This document shows, piece after piece, positions 53,734-62,077 of a DNA stretch of 64,000 bases. The position numbers and the translations under genes are program-made. Source of the stretch: Bifidobacterium callitrichidarum. Lineage in GTDB: Bacteria; Actinomycetota; Actinomycetes; Actinomycetales; Bifidobacteriaceae. The stretch lies in the NCBI RefSeq assembly GCF_003129905.1, contig NZ_QFFM01000014.1, positions 1 through 64,000 on the forward strand. The letters are read 5' to 3'. Under the pieces are notes generated by a model, which was not told the DNA's origin, made no database searches, and saw only the letters and a program-made list of their open reading frames with translations. Within the stretch, counting starts at the first letter, position 1. Each line of letters opens with the position of its first letter.

Positions 53734-54359
53734 TTGCGCCGAAGGATGCGATTTTCGCCACCAACACGTCCGGCTTGAGTCCGACCGCCATCCAGTCGGT
53801 ATTGGAGCGTCCCGCACGTTTCGTGGTAGCCCACTTCTGGAATCCGGCGCAGCTAATGCCGCTGGTGGAAGTGGTGCCCGGTGCCCATACCGACCCGCAT
53901 GTGGTGGATGTGACGTTCGACCTCATGAATCTCATCGGCAAGAAGCCGGCGAAAATCAAGAAGGAATCGCTGGGCTTCGTGGGCAACCGACTGCAGATGG
54001 CCGTGTTGCGTGAGGAATTCCACATCATCCAGGAAGGCATTGCGGACGCCGCCACCGTGGATGATGTGATGAAATACAGCCTCGGCCGACGCTGGAACCT
54101 GGTCGGCCCGGTGGCCAGCATCGACCTCGGCGGCCTCGACGTGTTCTACAACATCAGCACCTACCTGTTCGACGACATGGACAACGGCACCGGCCCTTCG
54201 CCGCTGCTCGCCGAAAAAGTCAAGGCCGGCAACCTTGGTGCCAAAACCGGACGCGGGTTCTTCTCATGGCAGGGCGAGGACGGCAAGCGCGTCATCGAGC
54301 AGCGTGACAAGGCGCTGCTGCGCGCGCTCAAAGAGGATGCCGCCGAAGCCGGAAAGTAA
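53730..54359 (+). pseudogene. 3-hydroxyacyl-CoA dehydrogenase, 3' fragment
   Basis: Encodes the rest of the enzyme (about 209 residues) with no start codon of its own at the proper place. It begins RFAPKDAIFATNTSGLSPTA and contains the catalytic-His motif VVAHFWNPAQLMPLVEVV and C-terminal domain NRLQMAVLREEFHIIQEG. It pairs with the 5' fragment at 36086-36473. TTG at 53775 could restart a shortened, inactive piece. Confidence 0.9.
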
Positions 54360-54380
54360 CCTGGTGAAGGCCGGATACCG

Positions 54381-54989
54381 CTACTCCCACACGTCGAGCT
54401 TGCGATTCTTGCAGTAGTATTCCCTGTCTTTCTCGCCGATCGGGCGCACGGCCTTGCAGGGCACGCCGTAGGCCACGGTATCTGCGGGAATGTCGTGGCT
54501 GACCACCGAGCCCGCGCCGATGACGCAGTTATCTCCGATGGTTACGCCCGGCAGGATCGTCACGTTGGCGCCGACCCAGACGTTGCGGCCGATGGTCACC
54601 GGAATCGCGTACACGTAATGATGCTCGCGCAGTACGGGCAGCACCGGGTGGCCGGCGGTGGCGATGACCACGTTCGGGCCGAACATGCACCAGTCGCCGA
54701 TGGTGATGTCCGCATCGTCCACGCAGGTGAAGTTCACGTTGCAGTAGATGCCCTTGCCCATGTGGACGTGGTGGAAGCCCCAGTTCGCGTGTGCCGGCGT
54801 CTCCACGTGGCAGCCATCGCCGATCTCCGCGAACATTTCCTTGAGCAGCTTCTGTTTGCCGGCCTGGTCCGTGGGGTGCGTCTGGTTGAACTCCCACAGC
54901 TTCTCCTGATATTCGAGCTGGCCGCCCATGATGCTCGGATCGTCGTAATGATAGGGTAGCTGTTCTTCGCGCCGCTTTGCGTTGTCCAT
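54381..54989 (-). CDS. Maltose/galactoside O-acetyltransferase-type hexapeptide enzyme
   Basis: 202 residues. An N-terminal maltose-acetyltransferase cap (residues about 20-60) precedes left-handed beta-helix repeats (ITIGDWCMFGPNVVIATAGH, VTIGRNVWVGANVTILPGVT, IGDNCVIGAGSVVSHDIP). His of TAGHP is the catalytic base. AGGAGG lies 6 nt before the ATG. It transfers acetyl from acetyl-CoA to a sugar. A second copy is at 62078. Confidence 0.88.
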   Translation of the reverse strand: MDNAKRREEQLPYHYDDPSIMGGQLEYQEKLWEFNQTHPTDQAGKQKLLKEMFAEIGDGCHVETPAHANWGFHHVHMGKGIYCNVNFTCVDDADITIGDWCMFGPNVVIATAGHPVLPVLREHHYVYAIPVTIGRNVWVGANVTILPGVTIGDNCVIGAGSVVSHDIPADTVAYGVPCKAVRPIGEKDREYYCKNRKLDVWE

Positions 54990-55087
54990 TGATGGCCTCC
55001 TATAGTCCCGCAATTCCAACGATGTTTGCGTTATCATTATAGGTTGCTGCAGTGCGATGGGGTAGTGGGGCGCATGGCGGGGTCGCG

Positions 55088-55201
55088 ATCCTCGCTAAGT
55101 ATGCGGCTCAACGGAGCACCCGCGTACATAGTGAGGATTAGGCCCCTTGAATCCTCACTAAGTATGCGAGTACTTGGTCCGGCCGCATACATAGTGAGGA
55201 T
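55088..55201. repeat. REPIN-like palindrome doublet, locus 2
   Basis: Units 55088-55138 and 55151-55201 in opposite orientation. The outer flanks are also complementary (CGCGATCCTC at 55084-55093 with GAGGATCGCG at 55195-55204), so the whole is one long palindrome. Both stems keep the A.A mismatch at the W position. The remaining 54990-55343 sequence shows no gene. Confidence 0.85.
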
Positions 55202-55343
55202 CGCGGCGGCGCAATGCCCGCTGGCGTGGCGTGATGCGCACAGAGTGTCATCCGTGCGGGCGGGATAAAGCCGGCGGCGGTGTCCGCGGCCGTTCGCATG
55301 GCCGTCGCCTAGCCGGCGCTGCGTGTCATGTTCGGCGCTCATG

Positions 55344-56459
55344 TCATATCATTCGTCCACTGACGTCCGTCGCCCGTTCGAAGAACGGATTCATGGTGAC
55401 CATGGGGACTCCAGCCTCGAACAGCTTGCGGATGAGTGGCGTCTGCTGCACGGCCTCGTCGTAATTGGTCCGGATGATCGTCGATACGCCTGCCTTACGC
55501 AAGCCCGCTTCTCGCTCCTGTTCGGCGTTCACCACCTGTTGGATGTTCCGGCGGTTGGTCATTGCCGGGTCGACGTATTTGGCGGTGCCGTCGAACTCCA
55601 GCGCGATGATGCGCCCCGCGGGCGTGTGCCAGACGAAATCCACCCGATACTCCCTCCATGGGGCATCCGGGTTCATGAATACATGCTGCAGATCGGGAAC
55701 CGCGAACCCGGCTTCGATGATGACGGCGCGGCATAAGGATTCGCCGCCGTTCTCGCTGAGCGGATTCATATAATGCACAAGCCTCAACACGCGACTGCAA
55801 TCCATTCGTGATTGGTCGCAAACCTCGATGATTTGTTCGGCGGTGATGAGATGTTTACGTGCCGCGGAATCGAACATGGGCAAGGCCTGCATGAATGAGA
55901 ACTGCAATCCGCAGTCGACCAGGGTCTGCGCAGGGGAAGTTATCGGCACGATATTGGTGATTTCCGGCTTTCTTCCGCCAATCGTTATGTTTGCTATTCG
56001 AGGTGATTCCGGCGGTAGCGCAAGGAATAGTGTGTTGATCCCGCTGCCGGTGCGGTAATGCAGCATGGTTGTGACTGACGTCGTTGAAGCGCTGATGCGT
56101 TGTATGCCTTGGTATGTGCGTGCGGATGTCCCGGTTTGTTGTGTGACGAATACGGCATTGTCGCGATGAAGGCTCCAGCTGTAGTCCAATTGCAGGATCG
56201 CCGCCGCGCTGAGGCCCGCAAACACCCGGTTGGGGAATTGCAGGGAAAGTGTTCGAATGATATGCCGCGATTGCTCCGCTGCATTCAACGACTTCCAGTA
56301 ATCGGTGCGTGCGTAGGCGTTGCGGAACGTTCGGGTCACATAGCCATTGCGAACTCGTACGAGGACGGCTTGGCGCAAGGTATTGGTCGGCGGATAGAAG
56401 CAACGTAGGTTACGCTCGGCGTCGCTGATGAGCTGGTCAAGGACATGATGGGTTCTCAT
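55344..56459 (-). CDS. AbiEi-like protein with C-terminal nuclease-type (DUF559-like) domain
   Basis: 371 residues. The N-terminal half resembles actinobacterial AbiEi-type proteins (AVLVRVRNGYVTRTFRNAYA, FAGLSAAAILQLDYSW, SPAQTLVDCGLQFSFMQALPMFD). The C-terminal part EYRVDFVWHTPAGRIIALEFDGTAKY shows the PD-(D/E)xK-like D...ExDG pattern of a nuclease-related domain. No toxin partner is adjacent. The start is ATG 56459 without a clear ribosome site; TTG 56495 is an alternative. Function unknown, possibly defence. Confidence 0.7.
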   Translation of the reverse strand: MRTHHVLDQLISDAERNLRCFYPPTNTLRQAVLVRVRNGYVTRTFRNAYARTDYWKSLNAAEQSRHIIRTLSLQFPNRVFAGLSAAAILQLDYSWSLHRDNAVFVTQQTGTSARTYQGIQRISASTTSVTTMLHYRTGSGINTLFLALPPESPRIANITIGGRKPEITNIVPITSPAQTLVDCGLQFSFMQALPMFDSAARKHLITAEQIIEVCDQSRMDCSRVLRLVHYMNPLSENGGESLCRAVIIEAGFAVPDLQHVFMNPDAPWREYRVDFVWHTPAGRIIALEFDGTAKYVDPAMTNRRNIQQVVNAEQEREAGLRKAGVSTIIRTNYDEAVQQTPLIRKLFEAGVPMVTMNPFFERATDVSGRMI

Positions 56460-56661
56460 GACGTCATGGTCAGGTGAAATGTGTGTGCTTGGCAAGGTGG
56501 AACGGGGTATGTGGTTCCAACTTCGGTTGGCCGCATGGTGCTGTTGGTGGCCCGGTTGTGACCGTGCGATGGTATGAAACCGTGTTCGGTTGCTGGGGCA
56601 TTGCGGGTCTGACGGAGTTGTGTGGGCGCTGAATGGTGTTGGTGGTCTGCGATTCGATTTT

Positions 56662-56778
56662 GAATCCTCACTATGTATGCGGCTGAACCAAGCACCCGCG
56701 TACTTAGTGAGGATTCGGGGGTCTTAACCCTCACTAAGTACGCGGGTGCTTCGTTGGGGCGCATACATAGTGAGAGTT
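56662..56778. repeat. REPIN-like palindrome doublet, locus 3
   Basis: Units 56662-56716 and 56726-56778 in opposite orientation, with loops GCTGAACCAAGCACC and its inverse type GGTGCTTCGTTGGGG. Each stem again has the W mismatch. The flanks pair within a unit (GAATCC/GGATTC; AACC/AGTT). Confidence 0.85.
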
Positions 56779-56844
56779 GAGGCGTGTGCGGCGGGCGGGC
56801 ATGCGTCGGGGTGGATGTGCAATAGCGCGTCGGGCCGGCGACTT

Positions 56845-56990
56845 GTGGCCCGCCCGTCAGGTTGCCGCACGATGGGCGTGTACTGACATATGCGAGTCCG
56901 ACCCGTGGCGCCGGTCGCGCCCCCGTGGCCCGCTGAGGCTGCCGCATGATGAGGATGTGCCCGGCCCGTGCGAGCCTGACCCGTGGCGCC
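56845..56990. repeat. Degenerate tandem duplication, period about 80 bp
   Basis: Copy A 56845-56912 and copy B 56925-56990 both begin GTGGCCCGC and end GACCCGTGGCGCC, with GCCGCA(C/T)GATG in the middle. No gene is seen in 56460-57044 apart from these repeats and the palindromes. Confidence 0.65.
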
Positions 56991-57044
56991 AATATGCGGT
57001 CCCGGCGAATTCAGCTGTCTCCCGTCGGAACCGTCATCGACGTG

Positions 57045-57575
57045 TCAGGCCGAAAGGAACGCCTGATACTGCTTGGCGGTCTCCGCCAGCGCCTCGTCGG
57101 AAAGCTCCATCGCGCCGAAGACCACGAACGGCTCGCGCCAAGCGGCATGCACGTAGCGGGCCATCATGCGGTATGGCGAGAGCACTTCGCGCATCGTGGC
57201 GCCGTTGTCTTCCGGCTGGTATTCGCTTTCCGGGCCGCCTGCGGTGGTGGCCACTGTGATTTCCTTGCCTTCGAGCGCCTTGCCGTCCGGTCCGTATGCC
57301 CAGCCGAAGGCCAGCACCTGGTCCTCCCATTCCTTGAGCAGGGCGGGGGATGAGTACCAGTAGAGCGGGAACTGCAACACGATACGGTCGTGCGATTCGA
57401 TGAGCTGTTGCTCGGCTACGACGTCGATTTTGCCGTCCGGATACAGCGCGTATTCGTCGCGCACGGTGATCGTTGTATCGTCGTCAACGGGTAGATTCTG
57501 CGCCGCGGCCATCAACGCCGCGTTGGCGCGGGACCTGCTCATATCCGGGTGAAATACCAGTACCAAAGTCTTCAT
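57045..57575 (-). CDS. Flavodoxin-fold NAD(P)H oxidoreductase, paralogue 1
   Basis: 176 residues of the NQO/KefF-like family. TLVLVFHPDMSRSRANAAL at the N-terminus, then FQFPLYWYSSPALLKEWEDQVL and a GWAYG motif, place it with FMN-dependent quinone or azo reductases. It is closely related to the protein at 59655. AGAAAGG lies 8 nt before the ATG. No PadR-type box is seen before this copy. Confidence 0.9.
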   Translation of the reverse strand: MKTLVLVFHPDMSRSRANAALMAAAQNLPVDDDTTITVRDEYALYPDGKIDVVAEQQLIESHDRIVLQFPLYWYSSPALLKEWEDQVLAFGWAYGPDGKALEGKEITVATTAGGPESEYQPEDNGATMREVLSPYRMMARYVHAAWREPFVVFGAMELSDEALAETAKQYQAFLSA

Positions 57576-57765
57576 GGGGGACCTTTCTGCCGTGTGGGTT
57601 GCGGATGCCGAGGGTGCGGCAACGTTGCCGTTCTTATCGTACTGCCATCGATGCGCCGTTCCGTGCAACCGTATGCAACCGTGCGCAGCCGCGACTGTCG
57701 GTCATGCGGTCCGGTATGTGGCCGGCAATATGGACGTTGCCGGGCTGCGGATTAGCGTGGGGCCC

Positions 57766-58551
57766 ATGGTCGTATGGGATTCCGCGCAATACCTGCGCTT
57801 CAAAAACGAACGCACACAACCCTCGCGTGATCTGGCGATGCAGTTGCCACCCGATGACGGCAGCGTCAAGCGTGTGCTGGATATCGGTTGCGGTCCGGGC
57901 AACAGCACCGCGGTTCTGCGCGATCGTTATCCGCATGCGGAGGTTCTCGGTGTCGATAATTCGCCGGAGATGATCGATGCCGCACGCAAGGCCCATCCCG
58001 ATATCGACTTCGCGCTATGTGACGTGTCGAAACCGGCCGAGCTTGCCGCGCTGCCCGATGACTTCGATGTGGTATTCTCCAACGCCTGCATCCAATGGGT
58101 GCCGGATCATGGACGATTGATTCCGGAACTGCTTGCACGGCTCAGACAAGGCGGCGTGCTGGCGGTGCAGACCCCGATGAACTACGAGGAGCCGATTCAC
58201 CGCATCATCGCTGAAATCGTGCATTCGCCGGAATACGCGGATCGGCTGCCGCAACAGCGCGAGTTCTATAACCTCACACCGCCCGAATACTGGGAACTGT
58301 TGCATGCCGCCGCCGCGAGCTTCCGCATCTGGAAGATCACGTACATGCATACGTTGCCCTCGCACGAGGCCATCATGGACTGGTACCGCGGCACGGGTCT
58401 GCGTCCGTACCTGCAGGCATTGCCGGATGACGAGGCCCGTAAGGCATTCGAATCCAAGGTCTTCGCGAAAGTGTGCGAAGCGTATCCGACCCAGTCGGAC
58501 GGCAGCATCATCTTCCCGTTCCCACGGTTCTTCTTCACTGCGGTGAAGTGA
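57766..58551 (+). CDS. Trans-aconitate 2-methyltransferase-like SAM methyltransferase
   Basis: 261 residues. Class I methyltransferase with VLDIGCGPGNST (motif I) and VFSNACIQWVPDH (motif IV). The N-terminus VVWDSAQYLRFKNERTQPSRDL and NYEEPIHRII agree with E. coli Tam, which methylates trans-aconitate formed as a side product of the aconitase reaction. ATG 57766 is chosen by alignment to the Tam start; ATG 57730 is possible. Confidence 0.85.
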   Translation: MVVWDSAQYLRFKNERTQPSRDLAMQLPPDDGSVKRVLDIGCGPGNSTAVLRDRYPHAEVLGVDNSPEMIDAARKAHPDIDFALCDVSKPAELAALPDDFDVVFSNACIQWVPDHGRLIPELLARLRQGGVLAVQTPMNYEEPIHRIIAEIVHSPEYADRLPQQREFYNLTPPEYWELLHAAAASFRIWKITYMHTLPSHEAIMDWYRGTGLRPYLQALPDDEARKAFESKVFAKVCEAYPTQSDGSIIFPFPRFFFTAVK

Positions 58552-58620
58552 GCCAAGCGTTGCCGGGTGCCGATAAGGGTTAAGACTCTTGGCGAGTATT
58601 CACGGAGAGAGGAGAGATGG

Positions 58621-59592
58621 ATGATTGCATCGCATCACAATCGAGTGGTGATAGTCGGTACCGGCAGCGTTGGTTCGGCAGTGGCCAGTGCCATTGTGGA
58701 GCAGGGGTTATGCAACGAGTTGGTGCTGATCAACCACAATCCGGACAAGGCGAAGGGCTTGGCCATGGATCTGGCCGATGGATCTGAATTCCTCGGCCGG
58801 TTCATCACTATTCGTCAGGGTGATTGGAAAGACTGTGCCAACGCTGACGTGGTGGTTATCGCCGCTGGTCCGAAGCCAAAGCCGGGCGAGACTCGTATGC
58901 AGGAGCTGGGTGCGGCTATCGACATCGTGGATCCGATACTGAGACACATGACGGATTCCGGTTTTGATGGCATCCTGATTATGGTGTCGAATCCGGTTGA
59001 CGTGCTGAGCTGGTTCGCGTGGCGAAGGACCGGCTTGCCACGTGCGCAGGTATTCGGGTCGGGTGCCGCACTTGACACTTCCCGTATGAAAGCGATTATC
59101 GGTGCGACCACGCATCTGGATCCACGACTGGTATCAGGATATGTGATTGGCGAGCATGGTGACTCACAATTCGTGCCTTGGTCCACGGTCTCATTCATCG
59201 GCAAATCGTTCGCGCAGTATCTGGAAGACAATCGGGATCGGTACCCGGGAGTCACGCTTGTCGGTATCGAAGAGCAGACCCGCCGGCGAGGCCTTGATAT
59301 CAAGGGGCTGCGAGGTGGGACCAGCTATGGTATTGCCGCCACCGTCGCCGGTCTGATTCGAACGATTCTGTGGAATGAACGCAGCGTAGTGTCGGTATCC
59401 ACGCTGATCGATGGTGAATACGAATACGGTGAACGGGATGTATTCCTCTCGCTGCCGGTCGCGCTTGATGGCAGCGGCGTGGGGGATTTCGTCGACCTTC
59501 ATCTGAGCGATGAGGAACTGGCGAAATTCCACGCTTCCGCTGACGTGGTTCGGAAACATTGCGCTCAAATTGCTGATCGATTGGAGACCTGA
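58621..59592 (+). CDS. Lactate/malate dehydrogenase-family 2-hydroxyacid dehydrogenase (atypical)
   Basis: 323 residues. NAD-binding VVIVGTGSVGSAVAS, catalytic His in IGEHGDSQ, Arg in GETRMQEL and substrate Arg in LDTSRMK are intact. Two positions are unusual: the cofactor-ribose Asp after strand 2 is Asn (LVLINHNPDKA), and the substrate-loop residue that is Gln in lactate and Arg in malate dehydrogenases reads Pro (AAGPKPKPGETR). A secondary LDH or another L-2-hydroxyacid enzyme is likely. AGGAGAG sets ATG 58621. Confidence 0.85.
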   Translation: MIASHHNRVVIVGTGSVGSAVASAIVEQGLCNELVLINHNPDKAKGLAMDLADGSEFLGRFITIRQGDWKDCANADVVVIAAGPKPKPGETRMQELGAAIDIVDPILRHMTDSGFDGILIMVSNPVDVLSWFAWRRTGLPRAQVFGSGAALDTSRMKAIIGATTHLDPRLVSGYVIGEHGDSQFVPWSTVSFIGKSFAQYLEDNRDRYPGVTLVGIEEQTRRRGLDIKGLRGGTSYGIAATVAGLIRTILWNERSVVSVSTLIDGEYEYGERDVFLSLPVALDGSGVGDFVDLHLSDEELAKFHASADVVRKHCAQIADRLET

Positions 59593-59602
59593 ATATGAAA
59601 AA

Positions 59603-59630
59603 ACGGCTCCTTCGTGGTGGAAGGAGCCGT
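59603..59630 (-). terminator. Intrinsic terminator of the leftward oxidoreductase
   Basis: Perfect 10-bp stem ACGGCTCCTT (59603-59612) with 59621-59630 and an 8-nt loop. Read leftward it is followed by six T. It lies 24 nt past the stop of the oxidoreductase at 59655 and 11 nt past the convergent dehydrogenase stop. Confidence 0.9.
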
Positions 59631-59654
59631 AAATGCGCGGAGGAAAACCTGAGA

Positions 59655-60176
59655 CTACTTGGTCAGGTAGTCCTTGTAGTTCTTGACGGCCTCGGCCAGC
59701 GCCTCATCGGAGATGCCGAAGGAGCCGAAGGTCACGAACGGCTTGATCCAGGTGGCGTTGATGTGGTTGGCAGTGCCCTGGAACGGCACGAGCACCTGCT
59801 CGATCTTGAACTTGTTGTCGCCTTCCGGCTGGTACTTGGACTCCGGGGAACCGGTGGAGACGGCCACGCCGAACTCCTTGCCCTCGAAGGCGTGGCCTTC
59901 GGAGCCGTATGCCCAGCCGTGCTCCAGCACGTCGTCCTCCCAGGTCTTGAGCAGGGCGGGGGAGGAGAACCAGTACAGCGGGAACTGGAACACCACGCGG
60001 TCGGCGGCCTCGACGGCGGCCTGCTCGGCCTTGACGTCGATCTTGCCGTCCGGGTAGAGCGCGTACTCGTCGCGCACGGTCACATTCTCCAGGCCCTCGG
60101 CGGCCTTGGCCAGAGCGGCGTTGACGTGGGACTGGCCCTTCAGGGACGGGTGGAATACAAGCACCAGAGTCTTCAT
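59655..60176 (-). CDS. Flavodoxin-fold NAD(P)H oxidoreductase, paralogue 2
   Basis: 173 residues. TLVLVFHPSLKGQSHVNAAL, FQFPLYWFSSPALLKTWEDD and GWAYG match the first paralogue at 57045. AAGGAG lies 7 nt before ATG. A box CCGATATATCTCAAAA at 60234-60249 matches the PadR operator of 26383, so this gene is probably in the PadR regulon. Confidence 0.92.
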   Translation of the reverse strand: MKTLVLVFHPSLKGQSHVNAALAKAAEGLENVTVRDEYALYPDGKIDVKAEQAAVEAADRVVFQFPLYWFSSPALLKTWEDDVLEHGWAYGSEGHAFEGKEFGVAVSTGSPESKYQPEGDNKFKIEQVLVPFQGTANHINATWIKPFVTFGSFGISDEALAEAVKNYKDYLTK

Positions 60177-60233
60177 GTTGCTTCTCCTTAATCAGAGTAA
60201 GTGTGCATATGGTTCGCGCAGCAATATCGCAAG

Positions 60234-60249
60234 CCGATATATCTCAAAA
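60234..60249 (-). promoter_or_regulatory. PadR-type operator before oxidoreductase paralogue 2
   Basis: Reverse complement TTTTGAGATATATCGG equals 15 of 16 bases of TTTTGAGATATCTCGG at 26383-26398. The inner TGAGATATATCG is identical to 26291-26302. It lies about 60 nt upstream of the gene start. Confidence 0.7.
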
Positions 60250-60297
60250 TGAACTATATATGCAGCCGTGTAGCAAAAGGCGGGCGGCGTGTCATAT

Positions 60298-61281
60298 TCA
60301 TCTCATAGCTGACGAATCGCGGTGTGCATATTGCTTGCGATATGCGCCGGGGGAGAGCGTGAAATGCTCGCGGAAACGCTTGCCGAAGTAGCTGGCGTTG
60401 GTGAAACCGCAGGTGCGGGCGATATGGGCGATGCTGTCATCGTCGGAGGCAAGCTTTGAGGCCGCCTGCCTCAGGCGGTACGACAGCAGATAGTCCACGG
60501 GGCTGCTGCCGGTATGGGTTTTGAAGAGACGGTAGCATTCCGTCCTGCTGACCGAAGCGCTCGCCGCGATGTCATTCAGGTCGATCGGCTCACCGTAATG
60601 CTGCTGGATGAACACGAGCATGACTCGCATACGTTGTTCGCGGCGCTGTTCGACGCTCGGCGCTTCCGGGACGTTCCTCGTGGACAGTGTGCGGAGCAAT
60701 TCCTTCCATAGTGTGGCCATATGCGTCATGTAGTCCAATGCCCGCATGGGGTCGTGCCGACCGACCGCAGTGAGCGTCCGAATCTCCCCGAGCATGGCGG
60801 CGTCCCGTTCGGCGGTGAGTTTCAACCCCGCGAACGGCTTGTTGGCCACCGGCAACACATGGTCGAGATAGATGGTCCCGGCCGGCTGCCCCGAGAAGAA
60901 CAGGGGAGAGACGGTCAGACAGCTCATCACGGCCCCCGGCGTGGGATTATCCGCCGAGTGCAGCATTTTGGAGTTGACGAAGACGCCGTCGCCCTGCCGC
61001 AGCCGGATCGTATTCGAGGCGCCGTGCAGGTGATAATCGCACGAGCCCTTCAGCATGAAGGCGAATTCGAAATCCGTGTGCCAGTGGACGTTGATCTCGT
61101 GACCGATGAGCGTATCGAAGTAGTCCATGCAGAAATGAATCGGTATGGATGGGTCGTCGTAGTGGATGTCTTCCGAATAATCGTCATTGACGGGGACCGC
61201 TTTATTCAGCGCGTCGCCCGCATGTCTTGCGATGGGCGGCATGGCATATGGCGAGGATGCTGATGTGAGTTCGGCTGGCAT
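60298..61281 (-). CDS. AraC-family regulator with cupin sensor domain
   Basis: 327 residues. N-terminal sugar-sensing cupin (VHWHTDFEFAFMLKGSCDYH, GDGVFVNSKMLHS) and C-terminal twin HTH (IAASASVSRTECYRLFKTHT and IARTCGFTNASYFGKRFREH). AAGGAG lies 6 nt before the ATG. It is divergent from the DUF1349 gene and may control it. Confidence 0.92.
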   Translation of the reverse strand: MPAELTSASSPYAMPPIARHAGDALNKAVPVNDDYSEDIHYDDPSIPIHFCMDYFDTLIGHEINVHWHTDFEFAFMLKGSCDYHLHGASNTIRLRQGDGVFVNSKMLHSADNPTPGAVMSCLTVSPLFFSGQPAGTIYLDHVLPVANKPFAGLKLTAERDAAMLGEIRTLTAVGRHDPMRALDYMTHMATLWKELLRTLSTRNVPEAPSVEQRREQRMRVMLVFIQQHYGEPIDLNDIAASASVSRTECYRLFKTHTGSSPVDYLLSYRLRQAASKLASDDDSIAHIARTCGFTNASYFGKRFREHFTLSPGAYRKQYAHRDSSAMR

Positions 61282-61506
61282 GGTTGACTCCTTGCCTATC
61301 GCAACGATTGTGGAAATATAGTTGCATATTCTGATTCAATAATAGCGAAAACAGGCCATTGCTCTGGCGCTGGTGAATTGGTTCTGGAATTAATCTCATA
61401 GTACGCATGGCTCAGTAAAGCCATGTTCGCACAACCGGACCCCGTACCTGTACAACGGCTGCATCCCGACAAAGGACTACGGGCGAGACGACCGAAGGAG
61501 ACGATC

Positions 61507-62064
61507 ATGTTGCAGGGAGACTGCACTTTCGAAATCAAGGACAACATGCTGATCATGGAAGCGGAGCCAGGCAGGGACTACTTCGCCAATCCCGTCAGCG
61601 GAGAGATTAAGGCGGACGCCGCGTTCGCGTATACGACGATCGAGGGCGATTTCACCTGCCGCGCCAAAGTGCAGTTGGAGCACAAAAGTCAGTTCGATGG
61701 CGCCGGTCTGTTCGCCTTCCAGGACGACACCCACTGGGTGAAGGCCTGCTTCGAACAAGGTGACTACGGATTCAAGTCGGTGGTCACGGTGATGACAAAC
61801 GATCATTCCGATGACGGGTATGGCGTGACCATCCCCGGCGATTCTATTTGGCTCCAGCTGGCCCGCACCGGCGACGTGTTCTCCATCCACTACTCGTATG
61901 ACGGCGACTTCTACTACATGTCCCGCCTGGCACGCATGCCGTTCGCCAGGACGCTCCAAGTGGGATTCGAGGCGCAGTCGCCTACCGGCGAGGGCGGCAA
62001 GCGATACTTCACCGATTTCACCATCGTGCGTGAGGGACTGAAGGATTCGCGCGCAGGGCAGTGA
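61507..62064 (+). CDS. DUF1349 concanavalin-like protein
   Basis: 185 residues, beta-sandwich (KVQLEHKSQFDGAGLFAFQD, WVKACFEQGDYGFKSVVTVM, WLQLARTGDVFSIHYSYDGD), the family found near AraC regulators and carbohydrate genes. GAAGGAGACG precedes ATG 61507. Convergent with the next gene (14 nt apart). Confidence 0.85.
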   Translation: MLQGDCTFEIKDNMLIMEAEPGRDYFANPVSGEIKADAAFAYTTIEGDFTCRAKVQLEHKSQFDGAGLFAFQDDTHWVKACFEQGDYGFKSVVTVMTNDHSDDGYGVTIPGDSIWLQLARTGDVFSIHYSYDGDFYYMSRLARMPFARTLQVGFEAQSPTGEGGKRYFTDFTIVREGLKDSRAGQ

Positions 62065-62077
62065 GGCCGGTAGATGC

